From: an uncultured Collinsella sp.
GTDB lineage: Bacteria; Actinomycetota; Coriobacteriia; Coriobacteriales; Coriobacteriaceae
NCBI GenBank assembly: GCA_958423535.1
Contig: CATZRJ010000003.1
Span: 1-64,000, forward strand
Length of the DNA stretch: 64,000 nucleotides
Reading direction: 5' to 3'
The position numbers were made by a program, and so were the translations under genes. This document shows positions 52,097 through 59,920 of the stretch, piece after piece. The notes beneath the pieces are model-generated. The model had not been told where the DNA came from. It ran no database searches and saw only the letters and a program-made list of their open reading frames with translations. Position 1 is the first letter of the stretch, and the number at the start of each line of letters is the position of its first letter.

Positions 52097-52201
52097 TGCG
52101 CTGCCAGCAGACGGTCGCGCAAAGTGCGTTTGCTCGGCGTTTGGATAACTGCGTTGGCCGTTTACCGCAGCCTTAGCTCTCAGCTAATGAATTCAAGTTT
52201 A

Positions 52202-52255
52202 ATCCTTCCTACGATGTGCTGTGTGCCGGCGCGGTGGCCGGATCGTAGGAAGGAT
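52202..52255 (+). promoter_or_regulatory. Hairpin that sequesters a Shine-Dalgarno
   Basis: Perfect 14-bp arms, ATCCTTCCTACGAT (52202-52215) and its complement (52242-52255), with an inner CCGGC/GCCGG. The right arm contains AGGAAGGA, the ribosome-binding site of the gene starting at 52261. Confidence 0.7.
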
Positions 52256-52260
52256 GCATA

Positions 52261-52704
52261 ATGGCAAAAGAGGGAAAGAAGTCGATTGGCAAGATTGTCC
52301 TAGGCGTCATCGTGGTGCTGGTTATTGCCGGTGCCGTGGGCTCTATGGGCGGCAACTCAACCGATTCGTCTGCGAACGATTCGGCAAAACCTGCCGAGAC
52401 GACACAGCAGGCTGAGGAGCAAAAAGAACCGCAAGAACCGTATACCATTGCTGACGAGGCTGAAGACGCCTCCAATCAGTTTGCCTATAAGATCACGGGT
52501 ACGCTGACCAATAACACAGACAAGGAAAAGAGCTACATTCAGATTGAGTATGTTCTGTATGATGCTGATGGCAACCAGGTTGGAACGGCTCTTGCAAACA
52601 CCAATCATCTGAAGGCGGGCGGCTCCTGGAAGTTCGAGGCGCTGGGCACGGTGTCTCCCGATCAGGTCGCCAGTTGGGAACGCTCGGACGTGAGCGGTTT
52701 CTAG
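52261..52704 (+). CDS. Membrane-anchored FxLYD-domain protein
   Basis: 147 aa. One N-terminal membrane helix (10-28, no lipobox Cys) is followed by a Ser/Asp/Glu-rich linker and a C-terminal beta domain ('YKITGTLTNNTDKEKSYIQIEYVLYDADGNQVGTALANTNHLKAGGSWKFEA') that fits the FxLYD group of extracytoplasmic domains. Function unknown. The Shine-Dalgarno lies inside a strong hairpin, so translation may be regulated. Confidence 0.8.
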   Translation: MAKEGKKSIGKIVLGVIVVLVIAGAVGSMGGNSTDSSANDSAKPAETTQQAEEQKEPQEPYTIADEAEDASNQFAYKITGTLTNNTDKEKSYIQIEYVLYDADGNQVGTALANTNHLKAGGSWKFEALGTVSPDQVASWERSDVSGF

Positions 52705-52736
52705 CATGTTGCATGCACTGGGGGAGGTGAGGCCGT

Positions 52737-53159
52737 ATGCCCGATAAAAAGCTGACTGAGGAGCTGCTCAATGAGCTTCTCGATGCGCCAAGCATTGATG
52801 GTTATATCAAAGAGCACGACTTTGCCGCCCCGTCGCTTTCGGAGTATCTGAAACAGCTTTTGGAAGAAAAGGGGCTGGAGCGTTCGCGAGTGGTGCGCAT
52901 GGCCGACCTCAACGAGACGTTTGGCTATCAGATCTTTACCGGTGCGCGGCATCCGAGCCGCAATAAGGTGCTGCAGATTGCATTTGCCATGGCGCTGACA
53001 CTCAAGGAGGCCAACCGCGCCTTGACGGCGGCAGGCGCCAATATCCTCAACTGCAAGGACCGCCGTGACGCCATCATCATTTTCTGTATCGATCGTGGCT
53101 GCAGCCTGCAAAAGGTGAACGAGGAGCTGTATCGCTTTGGCGAGGAGACGGTGAGCTAA
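52737..53159 (+). CDS. Helix-turn-helix-like regulator paired with a kinase gene
   Basis: 140 aa, no metal or enzyme motif. 'VVRMADLNETFGYQIFTGARHPSRNKVLQIAFAMALTLKEANRALTAAGA' resembles an XRE-type HTH region. It sits just before a Ser/Thr kinase gene on the same strand, a pairing seen in other Gram-positives (recollection, not checked). GGGAGGTGAGG precedes the ATG. It may be a substrate or partner of that kinase. Confidence 0.7.
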   Translation: MPDKKLTEELLNELLDAPSIDGYIKEHDFAAPSLSEYLKQLLEEKGLERSRVVRMADLNETFGYQIFTGARHPSRNKVLQIAFAMALTLKEANRALTAAGANILNCKDRRDAIIIFCIDRGCSLQKVNEELYRFGEETVS

Positions 53160-53203
53160 CGGTTAGCTGCCGGCGGAGGCGCCGTTCACGACATTTTGAA
53201 CGT

Positions 53204-53239
53204 GCAGGGCACGGGCGTCATGGTGCGTCCGTGCCCTGC
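53204..53239 (+). terminator. Hairpin upstream of the kinase
   Basis: A 14-bp stem built on GCAGGGCACGGG. T-poor tail (GTTATT). It ends 6 bases before the kinase start, so it may end the preceding transcript or restrict kinase translation. Confidence 0.6.
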
Positions 53240-53245
53240 GTTATT

Positions 53246-54645
53246 ATGGACGCTATGGATACTCAGAGCCCAACATATTCCGATGATGAGCTGACCGCTG
53301 CGCTCGCCGGACACCTGGCGTCACTTGAGCGTGATGACAGCTATCGCGTAGACCGTGTACTCAAGCACTCCGACGTCGAGACGACCGAGCTCGTGTACTT
53401 TGAGGGCTCCGGCGGAGGATCTCTTGGTCCCTTTGTTCGCAAGCGCATCGACGCGTCGGCCCAGATTGGCGGGGCGTATGAACGCCTGTTTGCGGCCCAG
53501 CATGCCGGGCGACGTTACGAGCACTTGCCTCGGATTGTCGATTGCCACCGCGTGGGCGACGAGCTTTGCGTGGTCATGGAATACATCGAAGGCGAAACGC
53601 TCGGGGCCCTGGTGGGGCGTTTGGGTGCAACGCCCGATTATGCTTGTGAGCTGTTTGGCTCCCTTTGTGATGCAGTTGCGGAGCTCCACGCCGGCTTTGC
53701 GTCGGCGGGGGAGGTGGCTGCGCCGGTGATTCATCGCGACCTAAAGCCCTCGAATATCATCGTGTCGGGCGCGAACTATACGCCTGATGACGGCCTGACG
53801 TTTTCATCGCTGGTGATTATCGACTTGGGAATCGCTCGCGTGTGGCGCGAAGGAGCCGATGCCGATACCGTTAAGTTTGGCACGCGACCCTATGCGCCAC
53901 CCGAGCAGTACGGTTTTGGCCAGACGAGCGTGCGAAGCGATGTCTATGCGCTCGGTGCCCTGCTGTTCTTTTGTCTGAGGGGGCCGACCCCAAGCCGGGC
54001 CGGGACATGCGCGAGCAATGCGAGGCATGTGACGTTCCCGTCCCGTTTGCCGATGTTATTTGCATGGCGATGGCGCTCGATCCGGACAAGCGCTTTGCAA
54101 GCGCGAAGGCGCTAGGGCACGCTGCACGCGCATCGTATGCGTTGTCCACACCGACGCCATCGTCCGCGCCGAATGTTGCTTCCTTCCAAGAGCCTCCAGA
54201 GCGGCGAGTTGTGTGCCCTTCGCCCGTGCTCCCCACAGATCAGTCTCAGGGTGGATTGCCGTTGGTGCCTGAGCGCCCGAATTTACTCTCCCACATTCCC
54301 GACACCGTTGGGCGCATTTGGAACGCATTCGTCTATCTTTCGCTACTTGTTTTCTTTGCCGGAAGCCATTTTGCCGTTTTTCATCCCACAGGCGCCAACC
54401 AAAACTACCCGATGTGGTTTCTCGCGATTGAGTATTTTGTCTTCGTCGACGGTTTCGTAGCGCTCATTCATTTTGTAATGCTCGATAAACGCCGCCTTCG
54501 CCGGCGGTTTGAGCTACTCGATAGATATCGCGGTAAAAAGCTTGCAAAGCTCTGTTTCAAGGCTATGGGTGTGCTCTTGTTGGCAATGATTATCATTGTT
54601 GCCATCGCAAACGCGACGGGCGTCGTCGATACCTCCGTCGCGTAA
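53246..54645 (+). pseudogene. Frameshifted membrane Ser/Thr protein kinase
   Basis: Frame one gives a Hanks-type kinase: HRDLKPSN (163-170), DLGIAR (193-198, DLG for DFG), GTRPYAPPEQYG (212-223), then ...YALGALLFFCL. Here frame one loses homology (stop at 54115) while the -1 frame continues with SEGADPKP, the kinase C-lobe (CMAMALDPDKRFASAKALG), and a C-terminal part with two to three membrane helices. The break lies near the T run at 53969-53972. One missing base would restore the frame (FFLSEGADP). The N-lobe lacks an obvious GxGxxG loop. Either a mutation, a sequencing error, or a programmed -1 shift. Confidence 0.8.
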
Positions 54646-54650
54646 AAGAA

Positions 54651-54674
54651 AAAGGGCCCCGATTGGGGCCCTTT
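54651..54674. terminator. Bidirectional terminator
   Basis: AAAGGGCCCC, loop GATT, GGGGCCCTTT, flanked by A-rich and T-rich sequence. It ends both the kinase and the convergent secreted hydrolase transcripts. Confidence 0.9.
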
Positions 54675-54684
54675 GACGTTGATC

Positions 54685-55818
54685 TTAGATGCGGTTCATC
54701 TGGGTTGCAACCTTGTTGTACCAGTCCTGCCACGTGGGCGGGCAGTACTTTTTGGCGGCTGCCGGGGTAAGCGTGGAGCCATAGTTGGCGCCCAGGTAGG
54801 CGACGTGGGCAGAGACGCCCTCGCTCCAGCTACCAAAGCTCCGCCAGCCGCCGCCACGGGCGCTCCAGCCCCAGGCGTTATAGGAGCCGGCACAATAGAG
54901 GCCCTTGCTGCTTTCGACGCAGGCGATGGCAGGGGACCAACGGGGGTCAACACCGGTGTTCCAGGCTGCCACGGCAAAGTTATAACCCTGGCCTGCCATG
55001 GGGGAGCCGGCGAGGTAGTTGTCAATGCGACTCGTCCACTCGTTGATAAACGAGTCGTAATCTGAGTTGCCGGTATTGGAGTTGTTCACCGTGGTGTCGA
55101 TGGTGGCGTTGGCGTTGTTGGCCTGGCTGTTGGAGTTGTTGCCGCTTACGCCCTCGCCCGAGAGCTTCTCGGCGGCAGCGGCCTTGTCTGCCTCGAGCTT
55201 GGCCAGCTCGGCGGCATTTTCCTGCTCGGCTTTTGCCTGGGCTTCGCTGCGAAGCTGCTGGGCCTGTGCCAGTGCATCTTCGGCGGTTTTCTGCTCGGTC
55301 TCGAGTTGGGATTTAGCCTGTTCAAGCTCGGTCTTGTTCTGCTCGAGCTCGGTCTGCATCTTGTTGAGCTCTTCGATCTCATCGACGCTCGAGCTCGCGA
55401 TCTGGCTGGTGTACCTGCAGGTGGTGATGAACTCGCCAAGGCTCTGTGCGTTGACCAGGAAGCTCACGATGGGATTGGTGCCCTTCTGGTACTTATACAG
55501 ATCGCGCATGGCGGAGCTTGCCTTTGCCTGCTGATCGGGAAGCTCGGCTTCGATCTGCTCGATGCTTGCCTCGTTGGTGTCGATTTGCTTTTGCAGATCC
55601 TCGAGCTTGGTGCGGGCCTCGTTGTAGGCGCTCGTGGCGGCTTCGATCTTCTGCTGGGCGGCGGAAAGCTGATCCTGCGTTGCCTGCGAGGCGGCATAGG
55701 CCGCGACGGGGGAGAGCATCGGCGTGGCCGTCAGCGCAACGGCGAGCGCGGCGCTCGTGATGATACGAGCCGGCCTCGACGCGATGAACGCTGCGGTGCG
55801 ATGGTTCGAATGCTGCAT
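54685..55818 (-). CDS. Secreted coiled-coil protein with a C-terminal lysozyme-like domain
   Basis: 377 aa. Signal peptide ending near AAYAASQ (about residue 43); long coiled coil (about 45-220, PcsB-like 'LSAAQQKIEAATSAYNEARTKLEDLQKQI'); Asn/Ser/Thr linker; C-terminal domain 'DNYLAGSPMAGQGYNFAVAAWNTGVDPRWSPAIACVESSKG' with a glucosaminidase/transglycosylase-like Glu, ending 'CPPTWQDWYNKVATQM'. Probably a cell-wall hydrolase acting at division. ATG 55818 has AGAGGGA. The upstream region has several inverted repeats. Confidence 0.85.
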   Translation of the reverse strand: MQHSNHRTAAFIASRPARIITSAALAVALTATPMLSPVAAYAASQATQDQLSAAQQKIEAATSAYNEARTKLEDLQKQIDTNEASIEQIEAELPDQQAKASSAMRDLYKYQKGTNPIVSFLVNAQSLGEFITTCRYTSQIASSSVDEIEELNKMQTELEQNKTELEQAKSQLETEQKTAEDALAQAQQLRSEAQAKAEQENAAELAKLEADKAAAAEKLSGEGVSGNNSNSQANNANATIDTTVNNSNTGNSDYDSFINEWTSRIDNYLAGSPMAGQGYNFAVAAWNTGVDPRWSPAIACVESSKGLYCAGSYNAWGWSARGGGWRSFGSWSEGVSAHVAYLGANYGSTLTPAAAKKYCPPTWQDWYNKVATQMNRI

Positions 55819-55881
55819 CCAGTCCCTCTGCAATCAATCGTAGGTTATGGTTCGAACGGTATTCTACTACTGCTTTCGACC

Positions 55882-56063
55882 TCAACTTGAACCTTAAAGG
55901 TTCTAAAGGGTCAAGTTGAACTTGAGGCTTTGGCCTTGACCTGCAGTTATAGTGAATTGTTGAGAAACCATAGAGTTCAACTTTAACGTTACGGAACCCT
56001 ATCGAAGCTCGATTTAGAGCTGAAAAAGCTGCCTCACGTGGGGTTTTGCAACTATAGGGTTCC
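55882..56063. repeat. Cluster of inverted repeats upstream of the secreted hydrolase
   Basis: GAACCT-taa-AGGTTC at 55889-55903 is nested in TCAACTTGA (55882-55890) and TCAAGTTGA (55911-55919). GGAACCCTAT (55993-56002) pairs with ATAGGGTTCC (56054-56063). The region is AT-rich, unlike its surroundings. It may hold operators for the divergent gene. Confidence 0.5.
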
Positions 56064-56240
56064 TTCGCGGCGAGCCCGCTCCACCTCTTTAAGTGCTTCA
56101 GCAGGGGTGAAGGAACAGGTGCCATCGCCAAGTTTGACTACCTGGATATCGTCCCCGGTATGGACCTCTCCGCCGTGAAGGACTACGCCAAAGATGCCCT
56201 CGTGGGGAAAGAAGGGCCCCGGCTCGTTCAGTCCGAGTCG
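56052..56240 (-). pseudogene. Remnant of a MOSC-domain protein (C-terminus)
   Basis: The reverse-strand frame ends with 'GPFFPHEGIFGVVLHGGEVHTGDDIQVV', the C-terminal signature of MOSC (molybdenum cofactor sulfurase-like) proteins. These are normally about 150 aa; only about 60 residues remain. The upstream part of the frame is unrelated sequence, and a REP-like fragment lies close by (56319-56345). A decayed gene truncated at its 5' end. Confidence 0.6.
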
Positions 56241-56318
56241 GGGCTCATTGCGCTTGGTTGCAGTTGTTGCACGGCTGGACTTACGGGGAGAGCTGACGTT
56301 CGCCCAGAAAAAACCGAC

Positions 56319-56345
56319 CAAAAAGCCTGTCCCAAATTGGCAGGT
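56319..56345. repeat. REP-like fragment
   Basis: AAAAAGCCTGTCCCAAATTGGCAGG resembles the right arm of the 12765-12829 palindrome. It ends at the stop codon of ecfT. Confidence 0.55.
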
Positions 56346-57091
56346 TAGAACAGGAAGCCGAGGACGATGAGGGCAATGCTGACAATAAGTATGGCAATGT
56401 CCAGGCCCTTGATGGGATAGCGCTTGTACGAGCTCGCGCGCGTGCGTAGGTAGAAGCCACGCTGTTCTGCCGCCAAGGCCGTGGCATCGGTTTTACCCAC
56501 GCTCGAGATCAGTAGCGGCACGCACAACGGCAGCATGAGCTTAAGCTTCTTGATGGGGTTTTTGGTGTCATACTCTATGCCGCGTGCGGTCTGCGCCTCC
56601 ATGATGGCGTTCATCTCTTGGCCAAACACCGGCACAAAGCGCAGCGCCGTGGTAAAGGTGAAGGCGTAGCGATACGGCACGTGCAGTACCTCCACGCAGG
56701 CGTTGGCAAGGTCGTTGAGCTTGGTCACCATGAGCATCAGAATAAGCGGAAGCGCCACGCCCAGCAGGCGCAGGCAAGCCTTGGAGCCGGTGATGAGACC
56801 CGTGTCGGTAACGAAGCCCCACACGATGTTGCCATCGCGCATAAAAGCCAGCTGCAGCACCAGCATGATGAGTGCGAGTGGAATCAGCAGCTTGAGCAGC
56901 GCGAGCAGGCGGTCGACGACGCCGGCGTAGGCTCCCAGCGTGAGCGTGAGCGCCAGAAAGCCCAACAATGCCACATAGGTGTCGGACAAGAAGATGCCGA
57001 TGATGATGGCGGCGGCGAGACCCAGTTTGATGACGGGGTTCAGGCGGTGTAGCAGCGTGTCACCTGGCATGTAGTCGATGACGTTAACCAC
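56345..57091 (-). CDS. ecfT: ECF transporter T component
   Basis: 248 aa, integral membrane coupling subunit. 'GDTLLHRLNPVIKLGLAAAI' start, five to six membrane helices, and the coupling 'AALRFVPVFGQEMNAIMEAQTARGIE' with 'ALAAEQRGF' containing the paired Ala-Arg-Gly-like motifs that touch the ATPases. The GTG start overlaps the ATPase stop by 8 bases. Forms a dedicated module with the fused ATPase and the S component upstream. Confidence 0.9.
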   Translation of the reverse strand: MVNVIDYMPGDTLLHRLNPVIKLGLAAAIIIGIFLSDTYVALLGFLALTLTLGAYAGVVDRLLALLKLLIPLALIMLVLQLAFMRDGNIVWGFVTDTGLITGSKACLRLLGVALPLILMLMVTKLNDLANACVEVLHVPYRYAFTFTTALRFVPVFGQEMNAIMEAQTARGIEYDTKNPIKKLKLMLPLCVPLLISSVGKTDATALAAEQRGFYLRTRASSYKRYPIKGLDIAILIVSIALIVLGFLF

Positions 57092-58835
57092 GGCGGACCA
57101 TCTCCTCGGTAATACGAACGATATCAGTGACCTCACTCACCTGCGCAAAGGCGGGCGAGACGGTGGATGCCAGACGGCGCGAGAGTTCGATGATCTGGGG
57201 CGGCTCAACGTAGGCACGCTGCATGAGTTCGATGTTCGAGAACAGCTCGTGCGTGCGGCCGCGGTCGAGGATGCGACCGTTGGCCATCACCACGATGCGT
57301 TCGGCAAAGTCGGAAACGACTTCCATGTCGTGACAGACCATGATGACGGCGCAACCGCGCTCTGCCATGGTGCGCACCGTTTCCATCACGGTCATGCACT
57401 CGCGGTAGTCTAGGCCGCTCGTGGGCTCGTCGAGCACCACGATCTTGGGCTCGACCACTACAACGGAGGCGAGCGCCACCATCTGGCGCTGGCCGCGCGA
57501 CAGCGAGAATGGTGCCTCGTCGGCGGGCAGACCAAAGCGGTCGATAACCAGCTGGGCGCGACGCAGGGCTTCGGCGCGATCGATGCCGGCAAGTTCTAGA
57601 CCAAAAGCGACCTCGTCGAGCACGGTGTCTTTGCAGATTTGACGGTCGGGGTTCTGGAAAAGAGTTGCCACTTCGCGTGCAATGCGGCTCGTGGGAACCG
57701 ATGCCGTGTCCAAGCCCGTAACGCGTACGCTGCCCGATGCGGGCTTGAACAAACCCGTGAGCAGTTTGGTGAGCGTGGTTTTGCCGGCTCCGTTTTGGCC
57801 GACAATGCCCACGAGCTCGCCGGGGTAGAGCGTCAAGTTGAGGTCGTGGACGGCGGCGCCGCCATGGGGGTAAGAAAACTCGACATGGTCAAAGGCGAGC
57901 ACCGGCTCGGCGTCTTTCGCATGCGGGCGCAGCGACGGCGCGTGCGGGGAGCCTGCGGGCGTCTGGATATCGCTTGTCGCACAGTCGGGGTCGACGATGC
58001 CCACGATCAGTCGTTCTGCCTCGTCGACATCCAGACAGGGCGTGCCGCTTACCAGGCCATCGGCCTTGAGGCTGTTGAAAATGCGCGTGACACGTGGGCA
58101 ATCGACACCGATGGCGCGAAGCTTGTCGGTGTGCGCAAAGACCTCGTGCGGCTCACCTTGCAGCGCGATCTGGCCGTGATCGAGCACCATCACGCGGTTG
58201 CAGTACTCCGAAAGTAAAGCGACCTTTTGCTCAACGACGACGATGGTGATGCCGAGCGCACGGTTTGCCTCGCGCAGCGTCTCGAAGACCAGGGTGGAGC
58301 TGGCGGGATCGAGTGCTGCGGTGGGCTCATCGAGTACCAGGACGCGCGGGCGCATGGCGAGGATGGCGGCGATGGCTGCCTTTTGCTTTTGGCCGCCCGA
58401 GAGGGTGGCAATCTCGCGGTCGCGCAGGTCACTGATGCCGACGGTCTTGAGCGTTTCACTCACGCGCTGTTCGATCTGGTCGTGCGGAACGCCAAAGTTC
58501 TCGAGGCCAAAGAGCATTTCGTCCTCAACGACCGAAGCGACCATCTGGGTATCGATGTCCTGCAGCACGCTGCCGACGATCTGCGATATGTCGGTGAGCG
58601 AGACCTCGCAGGTGTCGTGGCCGTCAACTAACACGGAGCCATAAAAGGTGCCGGTGTAGTGGTGAGGCACGGCGCCCGACAGGCAGGCGGCGAGTGTGGA
58701 CTTACCTGCGCCCGAGGGTCCGATGATGCCGATGAATTCCCCCTTGTCCACGCTGAGCGAGACGTGGCTGAGCGCCTGCTCGGTTTGCGTGCCATAGGAG
58801 AACGAGACATCGTCGACGTTGATGATCGTTTCCAT
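57084..58835 (-). CDS. ecfA: ECF transporter fused ATPase (A1-A2)
   Basis: 583 aa with two complete ABC domains. First: Walker A GPSGAGKST, signature LSGGQKQKAA, Walker B VLVLDEPTAALDP. Second (from about residue 310): GQNGAGKTT, LSRGQRQMVAL, IVVLDEPTSGLD. The two halves correspond to EcfA and EcfA', fused as in YkoD-type proteins. It follows the S component after a REP-like palindrome in the gap. Provides energy to the ECF importer. Confidence 0.94.
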   Translation of the reverse strand: METIINVDDVSFSYGTQTEQALSHVSLSVDKGEFIGIIGPSGAGKSTLAACLSGAVPHHYTGTFYGSVLVDGHDTCEVSLTDISQIVGSVLQDIDTQMVASVVEDEMLFGLENFGVPHDQIEQRVSETLKTVGISDLRDREIATLSGGQKQKAAIAAILAMRPRVLVLDEPTAALDPASSTLVFETLREANRALGITIVVVEQKVALLSEYCNRVMVLDHGQIALQGEPHEVFAHTDKLRAIGVDCPRVTRIFNSLKADGLVSGTPCLDVDEAERLIVGIVDPDCATSDIQTPAGSPHAPSLRPHAKDAEPVLAFDHVEFSYPHGGAAVHDLNLTLYPGELVGIVGQNGAGKTTLTKLLTGLFKPASGSVRVTGLDTASVPTSRIAREVATLFQNPDRQICKDTVLDEVAFGLELAGIDRAEALRRAQLVIDRFGLPADEAPFSLSRGQRQMVALASVVVVEPKIVVLDEPTSGLDYRECMTVMETVRTMAERGCAVIMVCHDMEVVSDFAERIVVMANGRILDRGRTHELFSNIELMQRAYVEPPQIIELSRRLASTVSPAFAQVSEVTDIVRITEEMVRRG

Positions 58836-58855
58836 GGATACCTTTCATAGTCATC

Positions 58856-58895
58856 GGGGACGTTCTTACATGACTGGTCGTTTAGGAACGTCCCC
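58856..58895. repeat. REP-like palindrome in the ECF operon
   Basis: GGGGACGTTC (58856-58865) pairs with GAACGTCCCC (58886-58895); GGGACAGTC follows at 58920. It lies between the S component and the ATPase gene. Confidence 0.7.
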
Positions 58896-58941
58896 AAATG
58901 CTCGTTGTTTGGGACAGTCTTTGGTGGTAAAGCCGGGCAGG

Positions 58942-59511
58942 TTAGTTGAGCTTAAGGGCCTTCTGGATGGGCAGGTAGAGAGCGCCGACCAGAATTGCGT
59001 TAAACACGGCGGTCATGGCGACGACGGGCAGCATGGCTGCGGCGAGCTCGCCCACAACGCCGAGCATGGCCATCTTGATGACCATGAAGATGACGCCCGA
59101 GACAAAGGTGGTCACGAATGTTGCGACGATGGCGATGACGGGCTTAACCTGGCCGTCCTTGGCGGTGGCGTTGACAATGACGGCCATGAGCATAGCGGCG
59201 ATGCCCTCGGCGGCAAAATCGACAAACGGCGAGGTGGTAGTGATCTGGATCACGGCCGCCGAGATGAGACCAATGACGAGCGCCTGGCCAATGTTGGGAC
59301 GAACGACCAGGATGGTGAGGCAGAAAGCCGAGATGATGAACTCGGGGCTGATCATGCCGCCCGAGATGCCCGAGATTGCCTTGCCGACGGTGAAGTTGAG
59401 GATGAAGCCGGCGGCAAGCAGGATGGCGAGCAGGACAAGGGCGCGGATATCGAGTTTGCCGCGGTCGGCGGTCTGGACGGTGCGGGGCTGGGCGGTGGTG
59501 TTCTGAGACAT
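58942..59511 (-). CDS. ECF transporter S component, predicted tryptophan-specific
   Basis: 189 aa with five to six membrane helices. 'LLAILLAAGFILNFTVGKAI' and 'GGMISPEFIISAFCLTILVVRPNIGQALVIGLISAAV' fit S components of the TrpP-like kind. ATG 59511 has AAAGGAC. The transcript is preceded by a leader peptide with three consecutive Trp codons and a terminator, so the imported ligand is probably tryptophan or a related indole. That specificity is inferred from regulation, not from residues. Confidence 0.8.
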   Translation of the reverse strand: MSQNTTAQPRTVQTADRGKLDIRALVLLAILLAAGFILNFTVGKAISGISGGMISPEFIISAFCLTILVVRPNIGQALVIGLISAAVIQITTTSPFVDFAAEGIAAMLMAVIVNATAKDGQVKPVIAIVATFVTTFVSGVIFMVIKMAMLGVVGELAAAMLPVVAMTAVFNAILVGALYLPIQKALKLN

Positions 59512-59557
59512 GGTGAAAGTCCTTTCGAAAAAGGGAGTGTAAGAGAAAAACGGAGGC

Positions 59558-59687
59558 GCGTGATGCGAATGCGATCGGGCTCGAGATAGAAAAAGGCCCC
59601 CGGTCGAAACCGGAGGCCTTCCAATCACCTAGAGCGCAAAAACAGGCGTGAGGGACTCACTTTCGACCGATCGTATTCGCATCACGC
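59558..59687 (-). promoter_or_regulatory. Long inverted repeat of the leader region
   Basis: 59558-59578 and 59667-59687 are 21-base arms complementary apart from one G-U. The upstream arm in the transcript is the leader-peptide segment directly after the Trp codons. The arms bracket the attenuator hairpin. Confidence 0.7.
59590..59620 (-). terminator. Attenuator hairpin
   Basis: Reverse strand: AAGGCCTCCGGT, UUCG-type loop, ACCGGGGGCCTT, followed by TTTTTC. In the leader, CGGTCGAAA (59669-59661) can pair with TTTCGACCG of this hairpin (59609-59601), forming an alternative antiterminator. Confidence 0.85.
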
Positions 59688-59725
59688 CACCACCAGTTGT
59701 TGAGGGACTTCATCGTGTTCATCAT
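59657..59725 (-). CDS. Tryptophan leader peptide
   Basis: 22 aa, MMNTMKSLNNWWWRDANTIGRK, with three Trp codons in a row. AAAGGAG precedes the ATG at normal spacing. The stop codon immediately follows the antiterminator sequence, so a ribosome that finishes the peptide would cover it. Its role is to sense charged tRNA-Trp and control read-through into the ECF genes (classical attenuation logic). Confidence 0.88.
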   Translation of the reverse strand: MMNTMKSLNNWWWRDANTIGRK

Positions 59726-59784
59726 TTTGGTGGCTCCTTTCGTGATGCCTTGGCGCGGTTGCACCTCATTGCTGTTGCGCTGCA

Positions 59785-59793
59785 CTATAGCAC
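59785..59793 (-). promoter_or_regulatory. Predicted extended -10 promoter of the leader
   Basis: Reverse strand TGCTATAGT, an extended -10 form, about 60 bases before the leader peptide start. No good -35 element. Confidence 0.5.
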
Positions 59794-59870
59794 AGCGAAG
59801 TGTGTGCGGGGAAATCTTTTTTTGAAAAGATTTCGGCGGCGTTTCCTGCCGGTCAAAAGGGCAGGCTGAG

Positions 59871-59900
59871 CGGGCGGGATGACTCATGCGATCCCGCCCG
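59871..59900 (-). terminator. Stem-loop after the C69 peptidase
   Basis: CGGGCGGGAT pairs with ATCCCGCCCG around a 10-base loop, 20 bases past the stop on the reverse strand. The T tract is distant, so assignment is tentative. Confidence 0.5.
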
Positions 59901-59920
59901 TCTCTCGGAACGTGAGGGTC

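Noticed and set aside
59590..59725. T-box riboswitch upstream of the ECF genes
   Set aside because: No Stem I layout, AG-bulge or UGGN T-box sequence; a leader peptide with Trp codons explains the terminator better.
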